Shown here piece by piece: positions 16,605 to 24,664 of a DNA stretch of 64,000 nucleotides. Position 1 is the first letter of the stretch; each line of letters opens with the position of its first letter. The DNA comes from Microbispora siamensis (GTDB lineage Bacteria > Actinomycetota > Actinomycetes > Streptosporangiales > Streptosporangiaceae): contig NZ_BOOF01000030.1 in NCBI RefSeq assembly GCF_016863095.1, positions 121,854-185,853 of the forward strand, written 5' to 3'. The notes beneath the pieces were generated by a model that ran no database searches, was not told the origin of the DNA, and saw only the letters and a list, made by a program, of their open reading frames with translations. The position numbers were made by a program, and so were the translations under genes.

Positions 16605-16615
16605 CAAATTGTTTG
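16605..16615. promoter_or_regulatory. MarR operator candidate 2
   Basis: CAAATTGTTTG differs from candidate 1 by one base and lies 53 bp from it, about five helical turns. It would sit near the transcription start of the MFS gene. Confidence 0.6.
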
Positions 16616-16635
16616 TCCTCAGATGGAGAGTGGTC

Positions 16636-17991
16636 GTGCCACTGACCGACGGCCGCAGACAGGCGGCCCTGGTGTTGTTGTGCGCAGCGGTGTTCCTGGA
16701 CTCGATGGACCTGTCCTTGATGGGCGTGGCCTTGCCCGCCATCGGGCGTGACCTGTCGCTGCCGGAGAGCGTCCTGCAGTGGCTGATGTCCGGTTACGCG
16801 GTCGCCTACGGCGGGTTCCTGCTGCTCGGCGGCCGGGTGGCGGACCTGTTCGGCCGGCGCCGCGTGTTCCTGCTGTCGCTGGCCGTCTTCGCGGCGGCGA
16901 GCCTGGCGGGTGGGCTGCTGTCGGCGGGATGGCCGTTGGTCGTCACCCGGGTGGTCAAGGGGGTGGCGGCCGCGCTCACCGCACCCGCGGCGCTGTCGCT
17001 CATCACCACCACCTTCGCCGAGGGGCCGCAGCGCAATCGGGCGCTGGGGGTCTACTCGCTGGCCGGGGCGACCGGCTACACCGCCGGGCTGATCGCCTCC
17101 GGTCTGCTGACCGAGATCAGCTGGCGCTTGGTGTTCTTCCTGCCGGTCCCGGTCGCGGTGCTGGTCCTGGCCGCGGCGCCGCTGGTGCTGCCGCGCGGCC
17201 TCCGGCCGTCCGCGGTACGTGAGGGGTTCGACGCCGCCGGCGCCGTCGCGGTCACCGGTGGGGTGCTGCTGCTGGTGTTCGCGCTGACGGAGAGGAACTG
17301 GCCGGCCGGTGTGGTGGCCGTGCTCCTGCTGGGCGCCTTCGTAGCCGTCGAGCGCCGACGGCCGGCGCCGCTCGTCCCGCTGGAGGTGTTCGGGTCCGGT
17401 ACGGTGGCCGCCGCGAATCTCGCGGCACTGGCCTGGGCGTGCGCGACGATCGGCTGGCAGTTCGTCGCCGTCCTGTACCTGCAGCGGACGCTCGGCTACA
17501 CCGCGCTGGCCACCGGGCTCGGGATCGTCCCCATGGGTCTGGCCATCGTCATCACGGCCAACCTGGCCGGCAGGCTGATCGCCCGGTGGGGACTGGGCCG
17601 GGTGGCCGCGGCCGGGATGCTGGTCCAAGGGGCGGGCATTCTGCTGTTCCTGCGGGCCGGGGCCACCGGCGACTACCTCACGATGCTGCTGCCCGCGCTG
17701 GTCGTGCACGGCATCGGCAACGGGCTGTCGTTCCCCAGTCTCAACATCGCCGCCGTCGGCGGGCTGCCGGACGAGCGGCAGGGTCTGGCCTCGGGTCTCG
17801 TCACCTCCTCCGTACAGATCGGCGCCGGGATCGGCGTCGCGGCACTGGCCGCCGTCATGACCCTGGGCGAGTCCGCGTCGGCCGGTTACCGGATCGCGTT
17901 CCTGACGGCGGGCGGCTTCTCCCTGGTGGGCGCCCTCGTCGCCGCGTACGGCCTGCGCTCGCGCCGCCCCGCGCCCGTCCCCACCGCCTGA
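16636..17991 (+). CDS. MFS multidrug efflux transporter, EmrB/QacA-like
   Basis: A 451-residue major facilitator protein of the drug:proton antiporter type. ALVLLCAAVFLDSMDLSLMG forms helix 1 with the conserved Asp, LLGGRVADLFGRRRVFLL is motif A, and ALGVYSLAGATGYTAGLIAS resembles motif C. About 12-14 membrane helices run to the end. GGAGAG is 5 nt before the GTG at 16636. It is divergent from the MarR gene and is followed 12 nt later by a shortened nitroreductase gene. The substrate is unknown. Confidence 0.85.
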   Translation: MPLTDGRRQAALVLLCAAVFLDSMDLSLMGVALPAIGRDLSLPESVLQWLMSGYAVAYGGFLLLGGRVADLFGRRRVFLLSLAVFAAASLAGGLLSAGWPLVVTRVVKGVAAALTAPAALSLITTTFAEGPQRNRALGVYSLAGATGYTAGLIASGLLTEISWRLVFFLPVPVAVLVLAAAPLVLPRGLRPSAVREGFDAAGAVAVTGGVLLLVFALTERNWPAGVVAVLLLGAFVAVERRRPAPLVPLEVFGSGTVAAANLAALAWACATIGWQFVAVLYLQRTLGYTALATGLGIVPMGLAIVITANLAGRLIARWGLGRVAAAGMLVQGAGILLFLRAGATGDYLTMLLPALVVHGIGNGLSFPSLNIAAVGGLPDERQGLASGLVTSSVQIGAGIGVAALAAVMTLGESASAGYRIAFLTAGGFSLVGALVAAYGLRSRRPAPVPTA

Positions 17992-18003
17992 AGGAGACAC
18001 ATC

Positions 18004-18480
18004 GTGAAGCTGGATCTCGACCCGGACCAACTGCTGAGCACCACCCGCGCCGTCCGCAAGCGCCTGGACTTCACCCGGCCCGTGCCACGCGAGCTGATCG
18101 AGGAATGCGTGGACCTGGCCGTGCAGGCCCCCAGTGGCCGCAACCGGCAGCGCTGGCACTTCCTGGTGGTCACCGAGCCCGAGCGGCGGCGGGCCGTGGC
18201 CGACATCTTCCTGCGCGCCCTGCCGCTGGCCACCGGGCAGCCGCTGACCGAGCGCGATCTGTGGCGCATGAACTACCACCGCGGCTCCACCGATCGGGTC
18301 TTCGACGGTCTGCGCCATCTGGCGGCCAACATCCACCGGGTGCCCGCGTTCGTCATCCCCGGCGTCGAGGGACGCACCGATCACGCCCCGGTGGCCGTGC
18401 AGGCCTTCACCATCGGAACCGACTTCAAGCCCGCTCCCCGCATCCCGCGGGAGGAGGTCCTGCACTGGGAACGGTGGTGA
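18004..18480 (+). CDS. Nitroreductase-family protein with large internal deletion
   Basis: A 158-residue nitroreductase-like protein. The N-terminal STTRAVRKRLDFTRPVPREL and APSGRNRQRWHFLVVT stretches, and the C-terminal GTDFKPAPRIPREEVLHWER, are close to the intact 228-residue paralogue at 23317-24003. The block between them, carrying GTWGSVLPAVWSFMLAARSR and GLGTVW in the paralogue, is missing in frame (roughly 55-65 residues). That block builds part of the FMN site and dimer core, so flavin activity is doubtful. It is 12 nt downstream of the MFS gene with a good ribosome site, so it is probably expressed. It could be a decaying gene or a repurposed small fold. Confidence 0.7.
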   Translation: MKLDLDPDQLLSTTRAVRKRLDFTRPVPRELIEECVDLAVQAPSGRNRQRWHFLVVTEPERRRAVADIFLRALPLATGQPLTERDLWRMNYHRGSTDRVFDGLRHLAANIHRVPAFVIPGVEGRTDHAPVAVQAFTIGTDFKPAPRIPREEVLHWERW

Positions 18481-18520
18481 ACGCATCGGCCAGGCCGCCC
18501 GCACCCCGCGGACGGCCTGG

Positions 18521-19393
18521 TCAGGCCGGCACGGCCCGCACGACGCCGGCCACCTCCTCCACCACCGCCCGCGTGGGCCGCTGGCACACCAGCCACGTGG
18601 TCATCACGGCCTCGGGCAGCCCCTCGACGGGCCGCCAGCGCCAGCCGGGCAGGCGCAGCGCGGCGACGTGTGAGGCGACCAGCGCGGCATCGGACCGCGT
18701 CGCCTGGGCGCAGGCCAGAACGTGCTCGGTGAACTGGGCGAATCGCCAGTACGGCCGGACTCCGGCGGCCAGCACGGCCGCCGTCATGCTCTCGCGCGAG
18801 GGCTCCCGTTCGCGGGCGTGCACCAGCACCCGCAGCGCGTGGAGGTCGCCGATCCGGTAGTGCGGCTCGTCGGCCAGCGGGTGGCCGGGCCGCACCGCCA
18901 GGCCGAGGATCTCCTGACGCAACAGCCATGAGCCGTGGTGACCGGGTGGCGGCTGATGGACCAGGCACAGATCGAGCCTGCCCTCGTGCAGCAGGCGAAG
19001 CTGGTCGAAGCTGGTGGCCTCCACGTAGTTCAGCTCGGCGTGGGGCAGCGTACGGTCCACTGCCTCGACGACGGAGGACAGCCAGGAGCCGGGCGTCGCG
19101 GGAGGCACGCCGATGGAGACCACCTGGCGCGCCCGCGCCGCTTCCGAGACGATCTCCTGAGTGGTCGCGGCGAGGCCGAGAATCTCCCGGGCGTGCCGCA
19201 GCAGCGCCTCTCCGCTCGGTGTCAGCCGCACCCCCCGGGACGTGCGCTCGAACAGCCGCTGCCCGAGTCGCCGTTCCAGATCCATGATCTGCCGGCTCAG
19301 CGACGGTTGCGAGACCAGCAGGCGCCGAGCGGCCTGATAGAACGAGCCCTCCTCGGCCACCGCGGCGAAATACCGCAGGTGCCGGAGTTCCAT
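18521..19393 (-). CDS. LysR-family transcriptional regulator of the 19.5-24 kb operon
   Basis: A 290-residue LysR-type regulator. The HTH reads MELRHLRYFAAVAEEGSFYQ then AARRLLVSQPSLSRQIMDLE, and the effector-binding domain follows from about residue 90 (VSIGVPPATPGSWL). GAGGAG precedes the ATG at 19393. It is divergent from the isomerase-like gene at 19561. By the usual LTTR logic it should control that operon with a pathway intermediate as inducer; the compound is unknown. Confidence 0.87.
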   Translation of the reverse strand: MELRHLRYFAAVAEEGSFYQAARRLLVSQPSLSRQIMDLERRLGQRLFERTSRGVRLTPSGEALLRHAREILGLAATTQEIVSEAARARQVVSIGVPPATPGSWLSSVVEAVDRTLPHAELNYVEATSFDQLRLLHEGRLDLCLVHQPPPGHHGSWLLRQEILGLAVRPGHPLADEPHYRIGDLHALRVLVHAREREPSRESMTAAVLAAGVRPYWRFAQFTEHVLACAQATRSDAALVASHVAALRLPGWRWRPVEGLPEAVMTTWLVCQRPTRAVVEEVAGVVRAVPA

Positions 19394-19501
19394 GGTCTCT
19401 CCTCATCCGATCGCTCGGCTATGCCTGCGGAACATACCAGAAGTGCCAAGAAGGACTTGGACGGCGAGGGATGTCCGGCCCTGTACTGATGTCGGCGGCC
19501 A

Positions 19502-19514
19502 TCACCGATGGTGA
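19502..19514. promoter_or_regulatory. Small inverted repeat between the LysR gene and the isomerase gene
   Basis: TCACC-GAT-GGTGA is a perfect 5-3-5 inverted repeat about 46 bp before the isomerase ATG. It could be part of the LysR site, though it is short enough to arise by chance. Confidence 0.35.
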
Positions 19515-19560
19515 CGCGCAACGGTGAGCAGCTTCCATGCTGCGTTCTTCGAGGAGCACG

Positions 19561-20412
19561 ATGAGGCTTGGCGTGTGTTCGGCCTGCCTGCCGGAGCTGA
19601 CGCCGGGTGAGGCGATCGAGGCGGCGGTCGCAGCGGGGTATGCCGGAATCGAATGGCGGGTCTCCGCCGAGGCCGGCTCGCCGGGCCCGGCGCACTTTCT
19701 GACCAACAACCGCTGCACCCTCCGTCCGGAAGAAGGCGACATCCGCCGGGCACGGGAGCTGTGCGACCGCGCGGGCCTGGCCGTCATCGGCCTGAGCGGT
19801 TACGTCCCGGCCGGCGACGTCCAGGGAGTCGAGCAGCTCATGAGGCTGGCGGCCGAGGCGGGAACGCCGCGGATACGCCTGTGGGCTCCGTCGATGACGG
19901 ACGGCGGCTTCCACCAGGCGCTCGGCCGGGGCGTCGAGTTCTTCGACAAGGTCGCGGCGCTGGCCGGCCGATTCGGCGTCCAGGCGCTGCTGGAGATGCA
20001 CCAGCGGACGATCTGCCCCAGTACGGCGCTGGCCAAGCAGGTCGTGGGACACCTGCCCCCGCACCTGGTAGGGGTCGTCTACGATCCCGGCAACGCCGTG
20101 GTGGAGGGGTCGGAGGATCCCCGGATGGCGCTGCAGATCCTCGGCGAACATCTGGCGCACGTGCACATCAAGAACGCCGCCTTCGAACGTCCCGAGGGCG
20201 GAGGTCCATGGCGGCATCGCTGGACGCCGATGGATGACGGCGTGCTCGACGTGCCCGCGATCCTGCGGCTGCTCCACGACGCCGGCTACTGCGGATGGGT
20301 GTCGGTGGAGGACTTCAGCACCGACCGGCCACCGCGCGAGGCCCTCGCCTTCAACGCCGCCTATCTGCGCGGCCACGTCTCGTTCCAGGCCGCGGAGGGA
20401 GGACAGCGGTGA
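19561..20412 (+). CDS. Sugar phosphate isomerase/epimerase family TIM barrel (AP-endonuclease 2 fold)
   Basis: A 283-residue protein of the xylose-isomerase-like TIM barrel superfamily. It begins MRLGVCSACLPELTPGEAIE. Likely metal ligands follow the family pattern: ALLEMHQRTICPS (Glu), GVVYDPGNAV (Asp), HVHIKNAA (His-x-His-x-Lys), and WVSVEDFS near the end (Glu). Members include hydroxypyruvate isomerase, inosose dehydratase and many catabolic enzymes, so the reaction is not assignable. The ATG at 19561 has GAGGAG 4-5 nt upstream and is preferred to 19537. Its stop overlaps the SDR start (GTGA). Confidence 0.8.
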   Translation: MRLGVCSACLPELTPGEAIEAAVAAGYAGIEWRVSAEAGSPGPAHFLTNNRCTLRPEEGDIRRARELCDRAGLAVIGLSGYVPAGDVQGVEQLMRLAAEAGTPRIRLWAPSMTDGGFHQALGRGVEFFDKVAALAGRFGVQALLEMHQRTICPSTALAKQVVGHLPPHLVGVVYDPGNAVVEGSEDPRMALQILGEHLAHVHIKNAAFERPEGGGPWRHRWTPMDDGVLDVPAILRLLHDAGYCGWVSVEDFSTDRPPREALAFNAAYLRGHVSFQAAEGGQR

Positions 20413-21167
20413 GTGCGAAAGGGGCGATCGTCACCGGAGGAGCGGGCGTCCTCGGCACGGCCATCGCCGCTCAGCTGGCCGCCGACGGATTCGACGTGAC
20501 GCTCTTCGACGTCGACGAGGAGGCCGTCGCCGATGCGGCGGGCCGCCTGTCGGCGTCCGGTGGCCGGACCGTCCGCGCCTGCCGGGTGGACGTGAGCGAC
20601 CCCGAGGCGGTCCGTGAAGGAATCGCGCGCGTGGAGCGCGCGGGCGGACGACTGGACTGCCTGGTGAACAACGCCGCCGTCAACGTCCGCCACTCCCTGG
20701 CCGGGCAGACCCCCGACGGCTGGGACGCGACGATGGCGGTGAACGTCCGCGGGCCCATGCTGCTGTGCCAGGCGATCCGGCCCTGGTGGCAGCGTCACGG
20801 CTGGGGACGGGTGGTCAACGTCGGCTCCCGCACCTGGCTCGGCGGCGGCCCGACGGGCTACGTCACCTCCAAGGCGGCCGTCGTCGGCCTGACCCGGACC
20901 CTCGCCGTCGAACTGGGCCCCATCGGTGTCACCGTCAACGCCGTGGCGCCCAGCGTGGTGGAGACCCCCTTGACCAAGGCGGGGCGTACGGGCCGGGAGT
21001 TCGAGGAATTCGCCGCCCGCCACCGGGCGATGACACCGCTGGGCCGGCTGGCCCGGCCGCAGGACGTGGCCGACGCCGTCGCCTTCCTCGCCGGCGACCG
21101 GTCGAGCTTCATCACCGGCGAGGTGCTGCACGTGTGCGGCGGCGCCCAGCTCGCTCCCTCAGCCTGA
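20409..21167 (+). CDS. Short-chain dehydrogenase/reductase (SDR)
   Basis: A 252-residue classical SDR. It has the TGGAGVLGTAIA dinucleotide loop, LVNNAAVNVRHSL (NNA motif), and a catalytic region NVGSRTWLGGGPTGYVTSKA with Ser and Tyr-x3-Lys. It ends with SSFITGEVLHVCGGAQLAPS, where the usual VDGG is VCGG. The GTG at 20409 overlaps the previous stop by 4 nt, so translation is coupled. It probably oxidises or reduces an alcohol/ketone intermediate of the same pathway as its neighbours. Confidence 0.87.
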   Translation: MSAKGAIVTGGAGVLGTAIAAQLAADGFDVTLFDVDEEAVADAAGRLSASGGRTVRACRVDVSDPEAVREGIARVERAGGRLDCLVNNAAVNVRHSLAGQTPDGWDATMAVNVRGPMLLCQAIRPWWQRHGWGRVVNVGSRTWLGGGPTGYVTSKAAVVGLTRTLAVELGPIGVTVNAVAPSVVETPLTKAGRTGREFEEFAARHRAMTPLGRLARPQDVADAVAFLAGDRSSFITGEVLHVCGGAQLAPSA

Positions 21168-21177
21168 CGGAGTCCCC

Positions 21178-21993
21178 GTGCCCTACTTCGAACACTCCGG
21201 CGTGCGCCTGTTCTACGCCGACTACCCGCCCGCCTCCTCGGCCCGGCCGCCGCTCAATCTGCTCCTCGTGCACGGCATGTGGGGCGCGGCCGAAGGCTGG
21301 ATCTACCAGATCCCCGCCCTGCGCTCCCATCACCGCACGGTGGCGGTCGACCTGCGCGGCCACGGACGTTCCGGCAGCCCGCCCACCGGCTACGACGTCG
21401 GCGACCACGCAGAGGACCTGGCGGCCCTGATCCGCCACGCCGGCCTTGCGCCGGTCGTCGTGCTCGCCCACTCGATGGGCTGCTCGGTGGCCACCGTACT
21501 GGCCGCCCGTCACCCCGATCTCGTCCGTGCTCTGGTGATGATCGACCCCGACTACGCCGGCGACCCCGGCGATCGGGAGTGGATGGCCCGCCTCGCCGAC
21601 GACCTGGAGGGACCGGACGCCGACCAGATCGCCCAGGACCTGTTCAGCGACCGCTTCCACACCCCGGGGACCCCCGGGCACCTGCGCACCTGGCACCTGC
21701 TGGAGGTCCTGTCACGACCGGCCTGGGTCAGGGCGCAGACCTTCCGGCACAGCGCCTTCGGTCCGGGCAGCCTGCGCTTCCTTCCCCAGGCCGAGCCGGT
21801 CCTGCGCCGCCGCCGTCAGCCGGTGCTGGCCTTCCACCGCCACGCGGCCCGGGCCCAGGTGGAGCGGATGTGCCTGTCCCACGACTACAGCCAGGTGGTC
21901 CTGCGTCCGCAGGCGGGCCACTTCATCCACCAGGAACTGGCCGCCGACGTCAACGACTCGCTCATGCGCTGGCTGTCGGCCCTGCCCCGATAG
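21178..21993 (+). CDS. Alpha/beta hydrolase
   Basis: A 271-residue alpha/beta hydrolase. LLLVHGMWGAAEGW is the oxyanion region, VVVLAHSMGCSVATVLAARH is the nucleophile elbow (here A-x-S-x-G), and QAGHFIHQE near the end carries the catalytic His. VMIDPDYAG follows strand 6. It starts 10 nt after the SDR stop with ACGGAG upstream. Such enzymes cleave esters or C-C bonds in catabolic pathways; the substrate is unknown. Confidence 0.85.
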   Translation: MPYFEHSGVRLFYADYPPASSARPPLNLLLVHGMWGAAEGWIYQIPALRSHHRTVAVDLRGHGRSGSPPTGYDVGDHAEDLAALIRHAGLAPVVVLAHSMGCSVATVLAARHPDLVRALVMIDPDYAGDPGDREWMARLADDLEGPDADQIAQDLFSDRFHTPGTPGHLRTWHLLEVLSRPAWVRAQTFRHSAFGPGSLRFLPQAEPVLRRRRQPVLAFHRHAARAQVERMCLSHDYSQVVLRPQAGHFIHQELAADVNDSLMRWLSALPR

Positions 21994-22016
21994 CCCGCAG
22001 GAAAGGAAAAGCAGCA

Positions 22017-23330
22017 GTGGCAGTCGACGAAAGCCTCGCGCCGCCCGGCGCCTCGATGCCGTCCTCACCCGTCAGCGCCCGCGCCTGGGGCGTCACCGCG
22101 GTGCTGGTCCTCTCCGCGGTGGTGGTGTTCCTGGACAAGGCCCTGCTTGGCCTGGTCGCCAAACCGATGAGCGCCGAGCTCGGCATGTCCGCCGCCGGTT
22201 TCGGCGGCCTGGGCAGCGCCTCCTACGTGCTTTTCGGCGTGACCTGCATCGCCGTCAGCTTCACCGCCCAGCGGATCTCCCCGCGGTGGGTCCTGCTGGC
22301 CTGCGGCCTGCTGTGGGCCGCCGGCCAGGTGCCCGCCGCCGTCGCCGCCACCGGCGGCATGCTGTACGCCAGCAGGATCCTCGTCGGGGCCGCGGAAGGA
22401 CCGGCCAACCCCCTGTCCATGACCGTGCTGTACTCGTGGTTCCCCAACGAGCGGCGCGGCCTGCCGCAGGCGCTCTACACCGCGGGCGCCGCCGTCGCGA
22501 AGATCGCCATGGCGCCCCTCCTGACCCTGGTCATCATCCGGTTCGGCTGGCGAGCCGGATTCCTCACCGTCGGAGCGCTCGCGCTCGGCTGGTCGCTACT
22601 GTGGCTGGCCACCGGGCGGCTCGGCCCGTACGGAGCCGCCCCCGGCCGGGGTGACCGGCCGCAGCGCCGTCAGGCCACCGGCGTCCCCTGGCGTCGCGCG
22701 CTGCTCAACCGCACGTTCATCGGCTGCCTCATCGCCTACTTCGCCCAGAACGCACTCGCCGCCATCATCTTCACCTGGCTGCCCTCCTACTTCGAAAACG
22801 CCCTCGGATTCTCCCCGGAGGCGGCCGGGTCGCTGTTCGGGCTGCCCAGCGCGCTCGGCATCGTGGCGCTGGTCGCCTCCGGAGCGATCACCGACCGGCT
22901 CCTGCGCGCGGGGGTCACCTCCAGACGGGCGCGCGGCCTGCTCGGCGGCGCCTGCCTGGCCGGCGCCGGCATCCTGCTGACCGGTCTGCCGCTGATTCAC
23001 GCGCCGATCCCCGCCATCGCCCTCCTGATGCTCGGCTACGGCATATCCGTCACCGTCAACACCTTCGCCAACCCCGCCGTGGCCGAGCTCGTGCCTCCCC
23101 ACCAGCGAGCCGGCATCCTCGGCGTCTTCTCCGGCCTCAGCGTCACCGCCGGGATCGCCAGCCCCATCATCACCGGATGGCTGCTGGACCGAGCCGCCAC
23201 CCCGCAGGCGGGCTACACCACCGCCTTCCTCCTCAGCGGCGTCCTGCTCGCCCTCGCCGGAGCCCTGTTCGCCCTGCTGGTCCACCCCGAACGCGACCGC
23301 CACATCAGGAGTGACCATGTCCCAGCCTGA
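22017..23330 (+). CDS. MFS transporter, anion:cation symporter-like
   Basis: A 437-residue major facilitator protein with 12 predicted helices. The start VVVFLDKALLGLVAKPMSAE and the RILVGAAEGPANPLSMTVLY and YSWFPNERRGLPQALY stretches recall the ACS family of organic-acid importers (hexuronate, galactonate and aromatic acids). AGGAAAAG precedes the GTG at 22017. Lying inside the isomerase-SDR-hydrolase operon, it is the probable importer of the pathway substrate, unlike the efflux-type MFS at 16636. Confidence 0.83.
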   Translation: MAVDESLAPPGASMPSSPVSARAWGVTAVLVLSAVVVFLDKALLGLVAKPMSAELGMSAAGFGGLGSASYVLFGVTCIAVSFTAQRISPRWVLLACGLLWAAGQVPAAVAATGGMLYASRILVGAAEGPANPLSMTVLYSWFPNERRGLPQALYTAGAAVAKIAMAPLLTLVIIRFGWRAGFLTVGALALGWSLLWLATGRLGPYGAAPGRGDRPQRRQATGVPWRRALLNRTFIGCLIAYFAQNALAAIIFTWLPSYFENALGFSPEAAGSLFGLPSALGIVALVASGAITDRLLRAGVTSRRARGLLGGACLAGAGILLTGLPLIHAPIPAIALLMLGYGISVTVNTFANPAVAELVPPHQRAGILGVFSGLSVTAGIASPIITGWLLDRAATPQAGYTTAFLLSGVLLALAGALFALLVHPERDRHIRSDHVPA

Positions 23331-24003
23331 GATCCCCGACGACCGCGGCCACCTGCTGCACCTCACCCCGGACGAGCTGCTCGGCACGACCCGCGCGGTA
23401 CGCCGCAGGCTGGACGTGACCAAGCCGGTCCCGCGCGAGGTGCTCCTCGACTGCACCCGCCTGGCCCAGCAGGCCCCCAGTGGACGCAACCGGCAACGCT
23501 GGGACTTCGTCTTCGTCACCGACCCCGCCCGGCGACGCGCCCTGGCCGACCTGTGGCGACGCGGCCTCACCAGTCCCGCCGCGCCGCAGTCCCACGAGGG
23601 CCCCAGCCGCCACGACTTCACCGCCGAGTCGGGGTGGCACGCGATCGCCGACAGCCTGCATCACCTGGTCGGCATCCTGGACCAGGTGCCCGTCCTGCTG
23701 GTGCCCTGCATCCGGGTGGGATCGCGGGCGGAGCTCGACGATCCGGCGACGCAGGCCGGCACCTGGGGCTCGGTGCTGCCCGCCGTGTGGAGCTTCATGC
23801 TGGCCGCACGCAGCCGCGGCCTCGGCACCGTGTGGACCACGCCGCACCTCAACTGCGAACGCGAGGCGGCCACGCTGCTCGGCCTTCCGTACGAGACGAC
23901 CGTCCAATGCGCGCTCATCCCCGTCGCTTGGACGGTCGGCACGGAGTTCAAACCCGCACGCCGCGTCCCCGTCACCGAGGTCGTCCACTGGGACCACTGG
24001 TAG
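23317..24003 (+). CDS. Nitroreductase family protein (intact paralogue)
   Basis: A 228-residue FMN nitroreductase-fold protein. GTTRAVRRRLDVTKPVPREV and QQAPSGRNRQRWDFVFV hold the N-terminal FMN phosphate contacts, GSVLPAVWSFMLAARSRGLG is the central helix, and TVGTEFKPARRVPVTEVVHW ends the chain. AGGAG lies 6 nt before the ATG at 23317, which is inside the end of the MFS gene (14-nt overlap). It is a full-length version of the shortened protein at 18004-18480. A role in reducing an unsaturated or nitro intermediate is plausible. Confidence 0.85.
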   Translation: MSQPEIPDDRGHLLHLTPDELLGTTRAVRRRLDVTKPVPREVLLDCTRLAQQAPSGRNRQRWDFVFVTDPARRRALADLWRRGLTSPAAPQSHEGPSRHDFTAESGWHAIADSLHHLVGILDQVPVLLVPCIRVGSRAELDDPATQAGTWGSVLPAVWSFMLAARSRGLGTVWTTPHLNCEREAATLLGLPYETTVQCALIPVAWTVGTEFKPARRVPVTEVVHWDHW

Positions 24004-24033
24004 AGCCGGCGGAAGCGGACCGAAGACCCCGGG

Positions 24034-24471
24034 TCAGATCCGGCCCAGCAGGACGCAGCCCAGTGCGAGCAGCGACACGACCTTCACGACCTCCAGCGCC
24101 ACGTAGTACAGGTGCGCCCTCGACCTGTGCCGCGCCGGGTCCTCGCCGGACAGGACCCGGTCGGACCTGCGGTTGAGCGGCGGGCGTACGACGGCGATCT
24201 GGATCACCAGGACGGCCGCGGCGACCACCGTGAGCGCGACCGCGGCGGTGGCGGGTGATCCGGTCGCGACCGCCACGATCACGACGACCGCCAGCACGGC
24301 CTCGGCGGCGTTGAGCGCGCGGAAGACGAGCCGGCCGATGCCGAGGCCGATCGGGATCGTCACCCCCGGCGCGCGGAACTTCAGGGGCGCCTCCAGGAAG
24401 GAGATCGCCAGCACCATCCCGAGCCAGACGAAGGTGGCCGCGCCGCCCACGGCGGCCGAGGCGGGGTTCAT
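24034..24471 (-). CDS. Four-helix integral membrane protein, unknown function
   Basis: A 145-residue hydrophobic protein with about four membrane helices (residues about 8-26, 48-68, 72-92 and 122-142). The opening TFVWLGMVLAISFLEAPLKF and IGRLVFRALNAAEAVLAV resemble a group of small bacterial membrane proteins without known role. AGGAG lies 8 nt before the ATG at 24471. Upstream, 24472-24664 shows no further gene or clear signal. Confidence 0.7.
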   Translation of the reverse strand: MNPASAAVGGAATFVWLGMVLAISFLEAPLKFRAPGVTIPIGLGIGRLVFRALNAAEAVLAVVVIVAVATGSPATAAVALTVVAAAVLVIQIAVVRPPLNRRSDRVLSGEDPARHRSRAHLYYVALEVVKVVSLLALGCVLLGRI

Positions 24472-24664
24472 GCTCGCTCTCCTCTCGCGCACGCGAAACC
24501 GGCCGGGCGCTGCGGGCGGGTCGTCCCGCCGCTCACGGCTCGCGCCGTCGCCCTCGCCCAGGGTTCCACTCGTCCTGCCCGGTTCCCGATCCAGGGTCAC
24601 GTGCCGACGGGACCTCGCCGGCAGGAGCGCGGGCAGGCGTCCGGTCGCGGCGTCGGTCGCCGGG

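Noticed and set aside
16033..18504. An 823-residue minus-strand frame opposite the MFS gene
   Set aside because: The long Gln/Gly/Arg-rich part is an antisense shadow of the MFS and nitroreductase genes. Only the last 156 codons (MarR) are real.
16636..24003. Mobile element carrying the catabolic block
   Set aside because: No transposase, integrase, tRNA target or long terminal repeats were seen, and base composition matches the rest of the window.
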